Origin: Pedomonas mirosovicensis
GTDB lineage: Bacteria > Pseudomonadota > Alphaproteobacteria > Sphingomonadales > Sphingomonadaceae
Assembly: GCF_022569295.1 (NCBI RefSeq)
Contig: NZ_JAKFIA010000002.1
Location: forward strand, 570,001 to 634,000
Reading direction: 5' to 3'
Length of the DNA stretch: 64,000 nucleotides
Part shown: piece by piece, positions 35,295 to 43,104 of the stretch
How positions within the stretch are numbered: the stretch's first letter is position 1
How the letters are laid out: each line of letters opens with the position of its first letter
The notes under the pieces: model-generated
Databases searched by the model: none
Told to the model about the DNA's origin: nothing
Seen by the model: the letters and a program-made list of their open reading frames with translations, nothing else
Position numbers and translations under genes: made by a program

Positions 35295-35698
35295 TGTGTT
35301 CGCTCCCGCAGAACCGCTGCGAGCATGAGGCCACCAATCAATGCCACATGCTCAAAAAAGGTGTTGCGTTCGTGGAATCGCGCCATGGGATCGATAGCCT
35401 GCCAGAAGGGATGGGCGATCAGCGTGGCAAGGGCCGTGAACACGCCAAGCGCACCCGCGCCCAGCCATGACCAACGCCCGGCGATAAGCATAAGCGATCC
35501 ACCGATCTGAACGAGGATTGTGAGGAGGACCGTTGCCAGCGCAGGCTCGAGCCCGAATTGCCGGGCTTCCGCCAGTGCGCCGGGCAGGTTTGCCATCTTG
35601 GCCAGGCCGCTGGCCCAATAGGGCAAAGTCAGGAGTATCACGGCAAGGAAGACCAGCCGATCATCAGACAGCAGCCGAATAATGGGGCGCGGTGTCAT
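35291..35698 (-). CDS. DoxX-family membrane protein
   Basis: 135 residues with four hydrophobic segments (VFLAVILLTLPYWASGLAKM, ALATVLLTILVQIGGSLMLIAG, WLGAGALGVFTALATLIAHPFW, VALIGGLMLAAVL) and the DoxX pattern YWxxGLxKmxnlpgAlaeaxxfGL. Function of the family is poorly known; several members occur with redox or thiosulfate metabolism. It lies between amidohydrolase and MFS genes, with 3-bp spacing and ATGA overlap respectively. Confidence 0.88.
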   Translation of the reverse strand: MTPRPIIRLLSDDRLVFLAVILLTLPYWASGLAKMANLPGALAEARQFGLEPALATVLLTILVQIGGSLMLIAGRWSWLGAGALGVFTALATLIAHPFWQAIDPMARFHERNTFFEHVALIGGLMLAAVLRERTQ

Positions 35699-35701
35699 GG
35701 T

Positions 35702-37630
35702 TCACACCGCCCAGCAGCCGCAGCCCAGCGCGCCCCAGAAGCTCTGGATATCAGCGGCAGGCACGGAAGCGCCGAGCGCTGCGGCGTGATTATGGCCATG
35801 GACCACGCAGGCCGAATGGCAGCCGCAGGCCGACGCCATTTTCTGCGCGGTCTCCGGCGCACGGTAATAGCCGCCGAAGGTCGCAACTGGAGACCAGTCC
35901 GGCATCGGCCGGGGCAGGGCTGGGGCGAGCGGACCATAGTCGCCCTCGCCATGAACCACCTTGCCGCCGAGAAGGGTGAGCACCGAGCGTAAGTGCACGA
36001 TCTCGCTTTCGGGCACGCTGAAGAAATCATCGGAGAGGAGCGCTAGGTCCGCCAGCTGTCCGGCTTTGATCTGGCCCTTCTTGCCGACCTCGTTCGAGAA
36101 CCAGGTGTTGGCGTGGGTCCACAGGCGCAGCGCAGTCTCGCGGTCAAGACGGTTGCGCGCCGGGTAGAGAGTCAGGCCGCCGAGCGTCTTGCCCGTGACC
36201 AGCCAGGAGAGGGATACCCACGGGTTGTAGCTGGCAACGCGCGTTGCATCGGTGCCTGCGCCGACGGGCAGGCCTGCCTCCAACATCCGCGTGATCGGCG
36301 GCGTCGCCTCGGCCGCTTTTGCACCATAGCGCTCGACGAAATACTCGCCCTGGAAGGCCATGCGGTGCTGCACGGCAATACCGCCGCCCAGCGCCGCGAT
36401 CCGATCAATGTTGCGCTCGCTGATCGTCTCGGCATGGTCGAAGAACCAGTTGAGGCCGGTCAAGGGAATATCGCGATTTACCTTCTCGAACACATCGAGC
36501 GCCCGGCTGATGGTCTCGTCGTAGGTGGCGTGCAGCCGCCACGGCCAGCGCCGCTCGGCGAGCAGGCGGATAACCGGCTCCAGGTCCGCTTCCATGCTCG
36601 GCGGCATGTCCGGTCGGGCGACGCGGAAGTCCTCAAAGTCGGCGGCTGAATAGACCAGCATCTCGCCCGCGCCGTTGTGACGGTAGGTGTCGTCGCCATC
36701 GCCCGGCTTGATTTGCGTCGACCAGTTGGCGAAGTCCTGCAACTCTTCCTTCGGCTTCTGGGTGAAGAGGTTGTAGGCGATTCTCAGCGTCAGCTCACCG
36801 TCCTGATGCAGCTTCTCGATGATCTCATAATCATCCGGATAATTCTGGTAGCCGCCGCCGGCATCGATGACACTGGTGACGCCCAGACCATTCAACTCCC
36901 TCATAAAGTGCTTCGTCGAGTTCAGCTGATATTCGGGCAGCAGCTTGGGACCTTTGGCGAGGGTCGCATAAAGGATCGTCGCATTGGGCTGGGCGAGCAA
37001 GAGGCCGGTTGGATTGCCTGCCGCGTCACGCACGATCTCGCCGCCCGGTGGATTGGGCGTGTCCTTGGTATAACCCACTGCGCGCAGGGCGGCGGCGTTA
37101 AGGAGCGCACGGTCGTAGAGGTGGAGAATGAAGACCGGCGTCTCCGGCGCGGCGGCGTTGATCTCCTCCAGCGTCGGCAGGCGTTTCTCTGCGAACTGGT
37201 GCTCGGTGAAGCCGCCGACCACGCGCACCCACTGTGGAGGCGGGGTGTTCTCGGCCTGGCGCTTCAGCATGGCCATGGCATCGGCCAGCGTCGGCACACC
37301 TTCCCAGCGCAGCTCCATGTTGTAGTTGAGCCCGCCGCGGATCACGTGGATGTGACTGTCGATGAGGCCGGGGATCAATCGGCGGCCCTTGGCATCGATG
37401 GTTATCGCATCCGGCGCGGTCGCCGCGCGGACCTCCTGCTCAGAGCCGACCGCCAGGAATTTGCCGTCCCGGATCGCAACGGCATCGGCTGTCGGATTTT
37501 CCGGATCTAACGTCGTGACCTTGGCATTCGTGATAATGATGTCTTTGGAGTTCATGGCGAAGCTCTCCGTGGCAAGCAGTGCGGTGGCGGCGGCGCCCAT
37601 GAGCGCTTGGCGGCGGGTTATATCGATCAT
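35702..37630 (-). CDS. YtcJ-like metal-dependent amidohydrolase, exported
   Basis: 642-residue amidohydrolase_3 enzyme. The start MIDITRRQALMGAAATALLATESFA at 37630 gives a Tat-like signal (TRRQALMG), so the protein should be periplasmic; an in-frame upstream start at 37681 is less likely. Metal-binding motifs are seen: IPGLIDSHIHVIRGG, LHLYDRALLN, WRLHATYDETI, FFDHAETIS and GAGTDATRVASYNPW. A C-terminal extension of about 50 residues contains clustered Cys and His (ACGCHSACVVHGHNHAA, ending GCGCWAV), unusual for YtcJ proteins. It overlaps the XapX stop (ATGA). The substrate is not predictable; an amide or ester-containing ring compound is plausible. Confidence 0.9.
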   Translation of the reverse strand: MIDITRRQALMGAAATALLATESFAMNSKDIIITNAKVTTLDPENPTADAVAIRDGKFLAVGSEQEVRAATAPDAITIDAKGRRLIPGLIDSHIHVIRGGLNYNMELRWEGVPTLADAMAMLKRQAENTPPPQWVRVVGGFTEHQFAEKRLPTLEEINAAAPETPVFILHLYDRALLNAAALRAVGYTKDTPNPPGGEIVRDAAGNPTGLLLAQPNATILYATLAKGPKLLPEYQLNSTKHFMRELNGLGVTSVIDAGGGYQNYPDDYEIIEKLHQDGELTLRIAYNLFTQKPKEELQDFANWSTQIKPGDGDDTYRHNGAGEMLVYSAADFEDFRVARPDMPPSMEADLEPVIRLLAERRWPWRLHATYDETISRALDVFEKVNRDIPLTGLNWFFDHAETISERNIDRIAALGGGIAVQHRMAFQGEYFVERYGAKAAEATPPITRMLEAGLPVGAGTDATRVASYNPWVSLSWLVTGKTLGGLTLYPARNRLDRETALRLWTHANTWFSNEVGKKGQIKAGQLADLALLSDDFFSVPESEIVHLRSVLTLLGGKVVHGEGDYGPLAPALPRPMPDWSPVATFGGYYRAPETAQKMASACGCHSACVVHGHNHAAALGASVPAADIQSFWGALGCGCWAV

Positions 37631-37874
37631 GCGTCCCGGTCCTTGTTGGCAGGAAGGTCGCCCAGAACATGGCGGGCGCAATCATGGCGGATGAAGCGGG
37701 CAAGGTCGCTTCCCTCAGTGAGGCGCTTTGCAACCGGCAGCGCCTGCTCGCCGATCAGGATGCCGAGAAGGCCGACCAGCGCGATGACGGGTGGGGCGGG
37801 GAGCGAACGCCAAGAAGGCTGTAGACCATGCCGACGAGCAGTCCGGCCCCAAGGGTGATGAGATAAGGCTTCAT
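37627..37874 (-). pseudogene. XapX-domain membrane protein, one frameshift as sequenced
   Basis: Small two-helix membrane protein. From ATG 37872-37874 the frame gives MKPYLITLGAGLLVGMVYSLLGVRSP, the start of the XapX domain. The expected PPVIALVGLLGILIGEQALPVAKRL follows in another frame. The break is in the run at 37792-37801 (plus strand GTGGGGCGGGGAG), where one added base restores an 82-residue protein ending ANKDRDA and overlapping the amidohydrolase start. XapX proteins often sit beside amidohydrolase and isochorismatase-like genes, matching the context. Confidence 0.8.
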
Positions 37875-37897
37875 GGTTCCGTTCCCCCTGTTGCCGA

Positions 37898-38134
37898 TCA
37901 GCCGTGGATGAAGGCGAGAAGGTCGGCGTTGAAGCGATCCTGATGGGTCGCTATCAGGCCATGGTCTGCGCCCTCGTAGATCTTGAGCTTGGCGTTTGGT
38001 ACGATCCTGGCCGAGTGTTCAGCCGAAGCGCCGATGGGTACAATCCGGTCATCATCGCCGTGAATGATGAGCGTCGGCACGTCGATCGCCTCGTAGAGGA
38101 TGCGGGTGCCATCCTTGGTCGTCACGAAGCTCAT
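37898..38134 (-). pseudogene. Alpha/beta hydrolase (non-haem chloroperoxidase-like) with large internal deletion
   Basis: From ATG 38132-38134 the frame starts [15 protein letters not shown], the normal N-terminus of this family, and jumps directly to [19 protein letters not shown] and [26 protein letters not shown], its normal C-terminus. The Asp and His of the catalytic triad remain, but the oxyanion hole, the nucleophile-elbow GxSxG and the lid, about 190 residues, are missing. The deletion keeps the frame, leaving 78 codons. It cannot be an active hydrolase. Confidence 0.85.
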
Positions 38135-38210
38135 GGGGGAAATCCTTGGTCTAAAAAGAGAAGGGAAAAGGGCGGCCGGGCGGGGAGGCCAGCCGCCTCG
38201 GGGGAAAGGA

Positions 38211-38870
38211 TTAATGGCCGCCCTCGGAGGCGCCGAACATGGTCTTGGCGTAGGTGATGCCGAGGCCATAAGCGCCGCCCCACTTGCGGGCGATGCCGGT
38301 CGTCAGGTCATAGGTTTCGCCTCGCGCCCAATCGCGCTGCAGCTCAAGGAGGTATTGCAGCGAGGTCATCGGCTTGGCGCCCAGCTGGATCATGCGCTGG
38401 ACGGCGCGTTCATGCGCCTCTTCCGAAATGTCGCCGCAGGCGTCGGTGATGACATAGACGTCAAAGCCCTGATCGATGGCCGAGGCAACCGGGCCGACGA
38501 TACAGACCGAGGTCCACAGCCCGGCGAATACCAGCCGGTTCTTGCCGATGCGGTTGATTTCCTCGATTACCGCGGCATCCTCCCAGGTGTTCATGGAAGT
38601 GCGGTCGAGCAGTTGCTGGTTGGGGAAGGCCTCCGTGATCTCGCTGAACATCGGGCCGGAGAAGCTCTTTTCGGCAACTGTCGTCAGGATGGTCGAGACA
38701 CCAAAGCCGGCAGCGCCATTGGCGACCAGGGCGGCATTGTTACGCAGCAACTCAGGCGCGATCGACTTGGTGGCGAAGGCCATTTGGGACTGGAAATCGA
38801 TCATGATGAGGGTGTGGTCGGTCGGCGAAAGCAGGCTCTTGCCGGGAGTCGGGGTCGCGGTGATGGTCAT
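38211..38870 (-). CDS. Isochorismatase-family cysteine hydrolase (YcaC-like)
   Basis: 219 residues. The family core is clear: [12 protein letters not shown] with the catalytic Asp, a Lys in [11 protein letters not shown], and the nucleophile Cys in [15 protein letters not shown] followed by [13 protein letters not shown]. YcaC-type proteins hydrolyse small amides or related carbonyl compounds and form octamers or larger. Start ATG is at 38868-38870 with GAGC upstream. It is the first gene of the minus-strand operon down to the porin at 32338, so the operon promoter should lie in 38871-38940. Confidence 0.9.
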   Translation of the reverse strand: MTITATPTPGKSLLSPTDHTLIMIDFQSQMAFATKSIAPELLRNNAALVANGAAGFGVSTILTTVAEKSFSGPMFSEITEAFPNQQLLDRTSMNTWEDAAVIEEINRIGKNRLVFAGLWTSVCIVGPVASAIDQGFDVYVITDACGDISEEAHERAVQRMIQLGAKPMTSLQYLLELQRDWARGETYDLTTGIARKWGGAYGLGITYAKTMFGASEGGH

Positions 38871-38940
38871 GGCTCAGCTCCTTGGTAGAGGTTGTTGGGG
38901 GCCAGGCTCGCCCTGGCTGAGCAAAGATTTATGACGGACG

Positions 38941-39204
38941 GTGGATACGAAACAGTTGGATAAACTTGCTCTGTTTGTTCGAAACTTTCGAAAAGATGCG
39001 ATCGAGAGTATGGCTCAGGTCCCGCAACGCAACGGCTCTGCCAGCAAACAGTGCTTCGGTTGGCGCTACCGCAGGCACCCTCCAGCCCGCCAGGCTGCTC
39101 TAACGGCGCTGGGCCTGGAGGGCACCGTCCAGGAACGTGCGTATCATAAACAACGTGCTAGGCTGGGTACGGGTCTCAGGATCGAGCCCGAACACTTGCG
39201 CTGA
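38941..39204 (+). pseudogene. Small frame, possibly the first residues of a lost LysR gene
   Basis: The GTG at 38941 begins MDTKQLDKLALFVRNF, which resembles the N-terminus of LysR regulators of divergently placed hydrolase operons (D..LDRLALFVRVVE). The similarity ends after about 15 codons; the rest, to 39204, is unrecognised. It is divergent from the isochorismatase gene, where such a regulator would be expected. The evidence is weak, and the frame could be meaningless. Nothing else is recognised between 38871 and 39242. Confidence 0.25.
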
Positions 39205-39242
39205 TTGGAAGCCAAGTCTGTCTTGAGGGAACCAGCATCGCC

Positions 39243-41084
39243 TTAGCGAAGCAAGGGCGTGTAACCGCGAGCGTTGGTTGCGATCAAATCCGTCCAGCGC
39301 CGAGCCCAGATTTCCGTTGCGATGGTAATGAGCAGGGACTGGCGCGCAAAGAAGCCTTGCCCGGTTTCACCTGCAAGTCCCAAGGCGACCCGTTTGGGAT
39401 CAAGAACGCCGTGTTTGACGAGCAGGCTATCTGAGAAGCATTCCCTGAACAGGTCAAGATTGTCCGCGAATACCTCGTTGAGAGTGTGAACGACACCGCC
39501 CTTTTGCTCTCGAACGAGAATTTCGTTTGGCAGAACGTCCGCAAATGCCAGGCGCGCCAGCCCGCGATCCCAGCCCTTCCAGATAAGATCGTAGATGGGA
39601 ATCCTGAGACAGAGTTCATAAATCGGCTGCGAGCAGAGCGGGCTGAAGCTGATATAGCGCTCGCCCGATACGGATGTGGCGAAGTTTTCCGGAGCCGAGT
39701 TGAGTTGAAAGGCATGGACGAGTTTTGCCGGAGCAAGCCCTTCGAGCGCCGCAATCGTCTCAGTGATGCGCCGGTCCCGGAGCGTTTCGGCGAACTTCTG
39801 TTCGGACATGAGAGGCGACTCCGTTAAACGGAGGTTCTCAACCAGGGCACTGCCCGGCGGCTCGCGGCGGCCGACAATGGCGTCTTTCATAATGGCATAG
39901 ATGGATCGCTTATTCCGTCGCGCAGCCCAGGCGGCAACTTGCAGAAAGCGGAGATCCACCCCCTTATCGAACAGATAATCTCTCGCGAAATTGAAATTGC
40001 CGCGGACGAAAATCGCATCGCCCGGTTCCCCGTCAAATACCGCTTGTGCTCCGCAGGATTGGATGACCGGGTATTCCATTGGAGCCCGAAAGGCGGAGAG
40101 CAGCTCGCCGAACGGCGTTCCGCTCAAGGGAAATTCCCACAGGAGATCGTAACGCTGATTGCCGCGACGGTCCGGAATTTCCGTCAAGGGGTAGTCGTTT
40201 TGCCTGACTGCCAGCCGCGCGAATTGCCGCTCATCGCCCTCGATCGTTGATCCGTAGTAGGTGAAGCAGTTTACCTGAACCCCATTCTCAGCCAGGCGCA
40301 GGGCAGAGGCAACAATCGATGAATCCAGACCCCCGGACAGGCGCAGGCAGATCTTTTGGAACAGGGAGGACCATGCCGAGACGCAGTCGACAACTGTTTC
40401 CCTGAGGCGCATTGCCAGAAGCCGCGCATCTTGGGTCTCAGAGGGCTTGGCAATTTGTCGCAAATCCCAGTCGTTGCAAAGGGTCGCGTTGCGATCGCTA
40501 ATCCGCAGTGAGTGCCCATGCCGGAGCTGCTTGATCGGCAGAAGCGGAGCATCATCGGTTTCAATGTAGTGGTAGCGCTGATGAAACGTCAGGTAGGACC
40601 AGTCGATCTGGAAGCTAGCGGCTTTGATTTCTGCAATATGGGCCGGATTTGAGAAGAACAGCCAGATATCGCCATTGGTTACGTAATAGACTGGTATTCC
40701 GCAGAGCGGCGAGCGAAACGCCAGCGCCTGCCGGCTGGAGGCATCGACGCTGATGAGGACATATTGCCCCCAAAGGTCGCGGACCAGCGCTGACGGGTCA
40801 GCAAGGCGGGTGGCAGCGGATGCAAAGGCGGAAAGATCCCTTGGCGTAATGGGAGTCGAGCGGGAATAATCTCGCTTGAAGGCGCGCCCCAGGAGGGAGC
40901 CGTTTTGCAGGGAAATTGCATCAAACAGAGCGCCAGTTCTATTCTGTACAAATAGATGAAATTCCCGCGTTCGGCTCACCTGCTTATAGTCGGGCAGAGA
41001 AGCGCCGACGCGGTCGGTTATTTCCTTGGCTGTGGTGGCTGATAGACCTTGAGACAGATCGATAACCGCGATGTAGTCAAACAC
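39243..41084 (-). CDS. Lasso peptide macrolactam synthetase (asparagine synthetase-like, LasC/McjC)
   Basis: 613-residue asparagine synthetase homologue that adenylates an Asp or Glu side chain of the core peptide and lets the N-terminal amine attack it, closing the lasso ring. The N-terminal half is glutaminase-like in shape (RAFKRDYSRSTPITP, LVRDLWGQYVLISVD, GIPVYYV), but has no N-terminal Cys, as expected for LasC. The ATP pyrophosphatase motif is LRLSGGLDSSIVASAL at about residue 250, with FDGEPGDAIF later. GTG at 41084 is chosen: it lies 13 bp after the LasB stop, follows GAGAGG, and starts the conserved FDYIAVIDLSQG; an earlier in-frame start at 41210 would overlap LasB. Gene order A-B-C on the minus strand is that of proteobacterial lasso operons. 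Confidence 0.9.
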   Translation of the reverse strand: MFDYIAVIDLSQGLSATTAKEITDRVGASLPDYKQVSRTREFHLFVQNRTGALFDAISLQNGSLLGRAFKRDYSRSTPITPRDLSAFASAATRLADPSALVRDLWGQYVLISVDASSRQALAFRSPLCGIPVYYVTNGDIWLFFSNPAHIAEIKAASFQIDWSYLTFHQRYHYIETDDAPLLPIKQLRHGHSLRISDRNATLCNDWDLRQIAKPSETQDARLLAMRLRETVVDCVSAWSSLFQKICLRLSGGLDSSIVASALRLAENGVQVNCFTYYGSTIEGDERQFARLAVRQNDYPLTEIPDRRGNQRYDLLWEFPLSGTPFGELLSAFRAPMEYPVIQSCGAQAVFDGEPGDAIFVRGNFNFARDYLFDKGVDLRFLQVAAWAARRNKRSIYAIMKDAIVGRREPPGSALVENLRLTESPLMSEQKFAETLRDRRITETIAALEGLAPAKLVHAFQLNSAPENFATSVSGERYISFSPLCSQPIYELCLRIPIYDLIWKGWDRGLARLAFADVLPNEILVREQKGGVVHTLNEVFADNLDLFRECFSDSLLVKHGVLDPKRVALGLAGETGQGFFARQSLLITIATEIWARRWTDLIATNARGYTPLLR

Positions 41085-41097
41085 CTCGCGTGCCTCT

Positions 41098-41814
41098 CTA
41101 TATCGCAAAGATCGGGGTGTAGGGCGCCGTGCGGACGACCAGATCGTTGGCGAGCGTTCCCTCGATTTCCACCCAGCAGTGTGCCCGAAATGGGGGCACC
41201 ATGACGCCAAAAACCCATTGGGCGCGTCGGCCGAGTACCGTGAAATAAATGGTGGTGACCATCGAGTCGAAGTAGCACTCGTTGTGGGACGTATAGAAAA
41301 ATCGGCGCAAGGAATTCAAATGATGCCGATAGGTCTCATCCGTTCCCTTGCCGGGGCGGCTGGCACGAATGCGCCGACGCAGGAAGGAAATAACGGCTGC
41401 TGTTGCCTTGGTGGACAGCGCTGCACGGCAGAAGGCCGAGAGCAGAAAGGCGAGTAAGAAGGCCGCCACGCATTTCAGGAAATGAGGTGTGCGACTGTCT
41501 GGCCAGACCGACAGAAGCGAGGACTGGAGCAGGCCGATATCATGCCGGCGGACCTCCAGCGTATCCCTAATGCGCGGGAAAAGGCTGTTGGCATCCTCCT
41601 GAGGGAGATTGGCAATGAACGCCGCTGCCTGCGCGTATGGTATTCGTGCAAGGCCATCGAAAGAGGCATCGGCTGCGGCCTGTAGGTGTTGAAACACAGC
41701 CGACGGAGGGCCTGAGAACATATGGTAGGCGCCATCTGCGATGTTGGCGACGATGTAGGAAGACTCTGTTGTTACAAAATAAAGCGAGTCGTGCTGATAA
41801 TAGGCCCGTGACAT
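41098..41814 (-). CDS. Lasso peptide biosynthesis B protein: RRE fused to transglutaminase-like leader peptidase (McjB type)
   Basis: 238 residues. The N-terminal ~85 residues (YFVTTESSYIVANIADGAYHMFSG) look like the PqqD-like RiPP recognition element that binds the leader. The C-terminal half is the transglutaminase-like cysteine protease that removes the leader: Cys in HNECYFDSMVTTIYFTVLG and His in FRAHCWVEIEGTLAND with the following Asp. A hydrophobic stretch lies between them (FLKCVAAFLLAFLLSAFC). ATG 41814 is chosen because AGGAG lies 5 nt upstream; a GTG at 41835 is in frame. The RRE-protease fusion is the proteobacterial arrangement. Confidence 0.9.
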   Translation of the reverse strand: MSRAYYQHDSLYFVTTESSYIVANIADGAYHMFSGPPSAVFQHLQAAADASFDGLARIPYAQAAAFIANLPQEDANSLFPRIRDTLEVRRHDIGLLQSSLLSVWPDSRTPHFLKCVAAFLLAFLLSAFCRAALSTKATAAVISFLRRRIRASRPGKGTDETYRHHLNSLRRFFYTSHNECYFDSMVTTIYFTVLGRRAQWVFGVMVPPFRAHCWVEIEGTLANDLVVRTAPYTPIFAI

Positions 41815-42008
41815 GGCATCTCCTGTATCCAGCACTTGAGATCTGCGGTGCCCTCGGTCACACGGGCGAGCCTTCCCAGCAAGCCGGGCGTAACCATGCC
41901 TAGCGCCCTACCCCTTGTCTGCAGTGGTTTATGCTCAGGAATATGTCGGGTTGATAACAGGAGGCGCGGCCTACGCGCAGTCATGGCCATGGCTGGAAGG
42001 GGCCGGAG

Positions 42009-42030
42009 GCGTACTCCGTATGGAGTACGC
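42009..42030 (-). promoter_or_regulatory. Stem-loop between lasA and lasB
   Basis: A perfect 9-bp inverted repeat, GCGTACTCC (42009-42017) and GGAGTACGC (42022-42030), with a GTAT loop, starts 11 bp after the lasA stop on the minus strand. No U tract follows. Lasso operons commonly have a hairpin here that stabilises or attenuates the message, so that precursor is made in excess over B and C. Confidence 0.6.
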
Positions 42031-42040
42031 ATCCTCGGGC

Positions 42041-42133
42041 TTATTCGGTATAGAGAAGTCTGGTCGGCAGGGTCGGATCGGGATAATCAAAGCCCTTCGC
42101 CTGTGTCAGTGATTTAATTTGACCAAGTTTCAT
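42041..42133 (-). CDS. Predicted lasso peptide precursor
   Basis: 30-codon gene found on the minus strand directly upstream of the B gene. An excellent ribosome site (AAGGGAG, 6 nt before ATG) supports translation. The peptide starts MKLGQIKSLTQ and continues AKGFDYPDPTLPTRLLYTE. The leader part has LG, five residues, then Thr-x before the cut, matching the spacing in astexin-like leaders (LGKASAETR), with the obligatory Thr at -2. Cutting after Gln11 gives a 19-residue core with Ala1 and Asp at position 8, fitting an 8-residue macrolactam; Arg, Tyr and Leu in the tail could act as plugs. Ala1 is known in caulonodins. An 11-residue leader is unusually short; the frame is open upstream to an ATG at 42218-42220, but that has no ribosome site. 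The function of the product is unknown. Confidence 0.7.
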   Translation of the reverse strand: MKLGQIKSLTQAKGFDYPDPTLPTRLLYTE

Positions 42134-42549
42134 AGTTATCTCCCTTATGGTGCCCGGGATTGAGCATTGGGACGCTAGCACTCTTGAGGCAGATCGTTTA
42201 AGAGAATTAAATGAAAACATTATGCATGTTCTTAGTAGATATTCGCGGCATGCGCGGCGAATGACCTGGAATATCTAATTTTATAAATGGTGCATCGCGG
42301 CAGCTGATATGACGCGCCGGAGATAAGAGCGATTTCTGCCGCTCACATTGTTAAGGCCCTCGGACCATGCGCCTTTCTGGTAACGGCCGGGGCCTCTGCC
42401 GCAATCCGCATGGGAGGATGCCGGCACCCGCTGTTTACAACTCGGGCTTTATGCTGCGAACGGCCGTAGGCTGATTGTAACAGGTCATGCCGATAGACAG
42501 GTGCCCAAGGGCCGCCGAACGACTGGAGCTTGATACAAGCCGAGTGCGC
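42134..42549. other. Intergenic region upstream of the lasso operon
   Basis: 416 bp between the sigma factor gene and lasA, both on the minus strand, so the lasso promoter probably lies here. The part next to lasA (42190-42290) is AT-rich. I see no reliable promoter consensus and no further gene. Confidence 0.4.
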
Positions 42550-43104
42550 TCAGCTTTGTAGCGCCTTCTGGCAGGCCCGGGTGGCTGTTGCGACATGATC
42601 CCCAACCGTTGAGCGGGGAATACCATATTGCAGCGCCAGGTTCCGGACCGTTTGACCGTCCAGCCGGTAGGCGAGAAACAGCTGGCGTCGTCTCGCCGGC
42701 ATTCGTGCGAGAACAGTTTCCACTCTGTTCAAAGTTTCCTGTGCCGACAGGATATCCTCCGGCGTCGAGTGATAAGGCAGGTCCTGGCAGTCATTGCTCA
42801 GATCGCTGATTGGCTCGCCTAGGGTGCGGCGCTGAGCCTGCACATGGCGCAGCTGGTCATTGAGCGTATTCCTCACAGCCCAAGCCACATAGCCGAGCAT
42901 GTTCTCTACATGGCTAAAGTCGGCCATGGAGGCCAGGCGCATAAAAGCCATTTGAACGATGTCTTCAGGGTCAATGCCAGCGCCCTGGCAGCGGCTTGCG
43001 ATATACCGGGCTAGGGTTCTTGAATGGACGCGATACAATTGCTCCAGCAAGGAACGGTCTTGCGACGACAAGCCCGACAAACGGATGCGATTAGCAACGA
43101 CCAT
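42550..43104 (-). CDS. ECF-type RNA polymerase sigma factor
   Basis: 184 residues. Region 2: RSLLEQLYRVHSRTLARYIASRC, then GIDPEDIVQMAFMRLA and MLGYVAWAVRNTLNDQLR. Region 4: LARMPARRRQLFLAYRLDGQTVRNLALQYGIPRSTVGDHVATATRACQKAL. ATG at 43102-43104 follows GGGAGG. Resembles FecI-like factors. No FecR-type anti-sigma gene is adjacent. It is upstream of, and co-directional with, the lasso operon, so control of that operon is a reasonable inference, as FecI/FecR pairs accompany several sphingomonad lasso clusters. Confidence 0.9.
   Translation of the reverse strand: MVVANRIRLSGLSSQDRSLLEQLYRVHSRTLARYIASRCQGAGIDPEDIVQMAFMRLASMADFSHVENMLGYVAWAVRNTLNDQLRHVQAQRRTLGEPISDLSNDCQDLPYHSTPEDILSAQETLNRVETVLARMPARRRQLFLAYRLDGQTVRNLALQYGIPRSTVGDHVATATRACQKALQS

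Noticed and set aside
35702-37681. Longer amidohydrolase start at 37681
   Set aside because: It would overlap the XapX coding region by more than 50 bases and place extra residues before a good Tat-type signal that starts at 37630.
41772-42032. Minus-strand frame ending MVTPGLLGRLARVTEG... as an alternative lasso precursor
   Set aside because: It has a Thr at -2 before a Gly, but no Asp or Glu at core positions 7-9, no ribosome site, and overlaps the start of the B gene.
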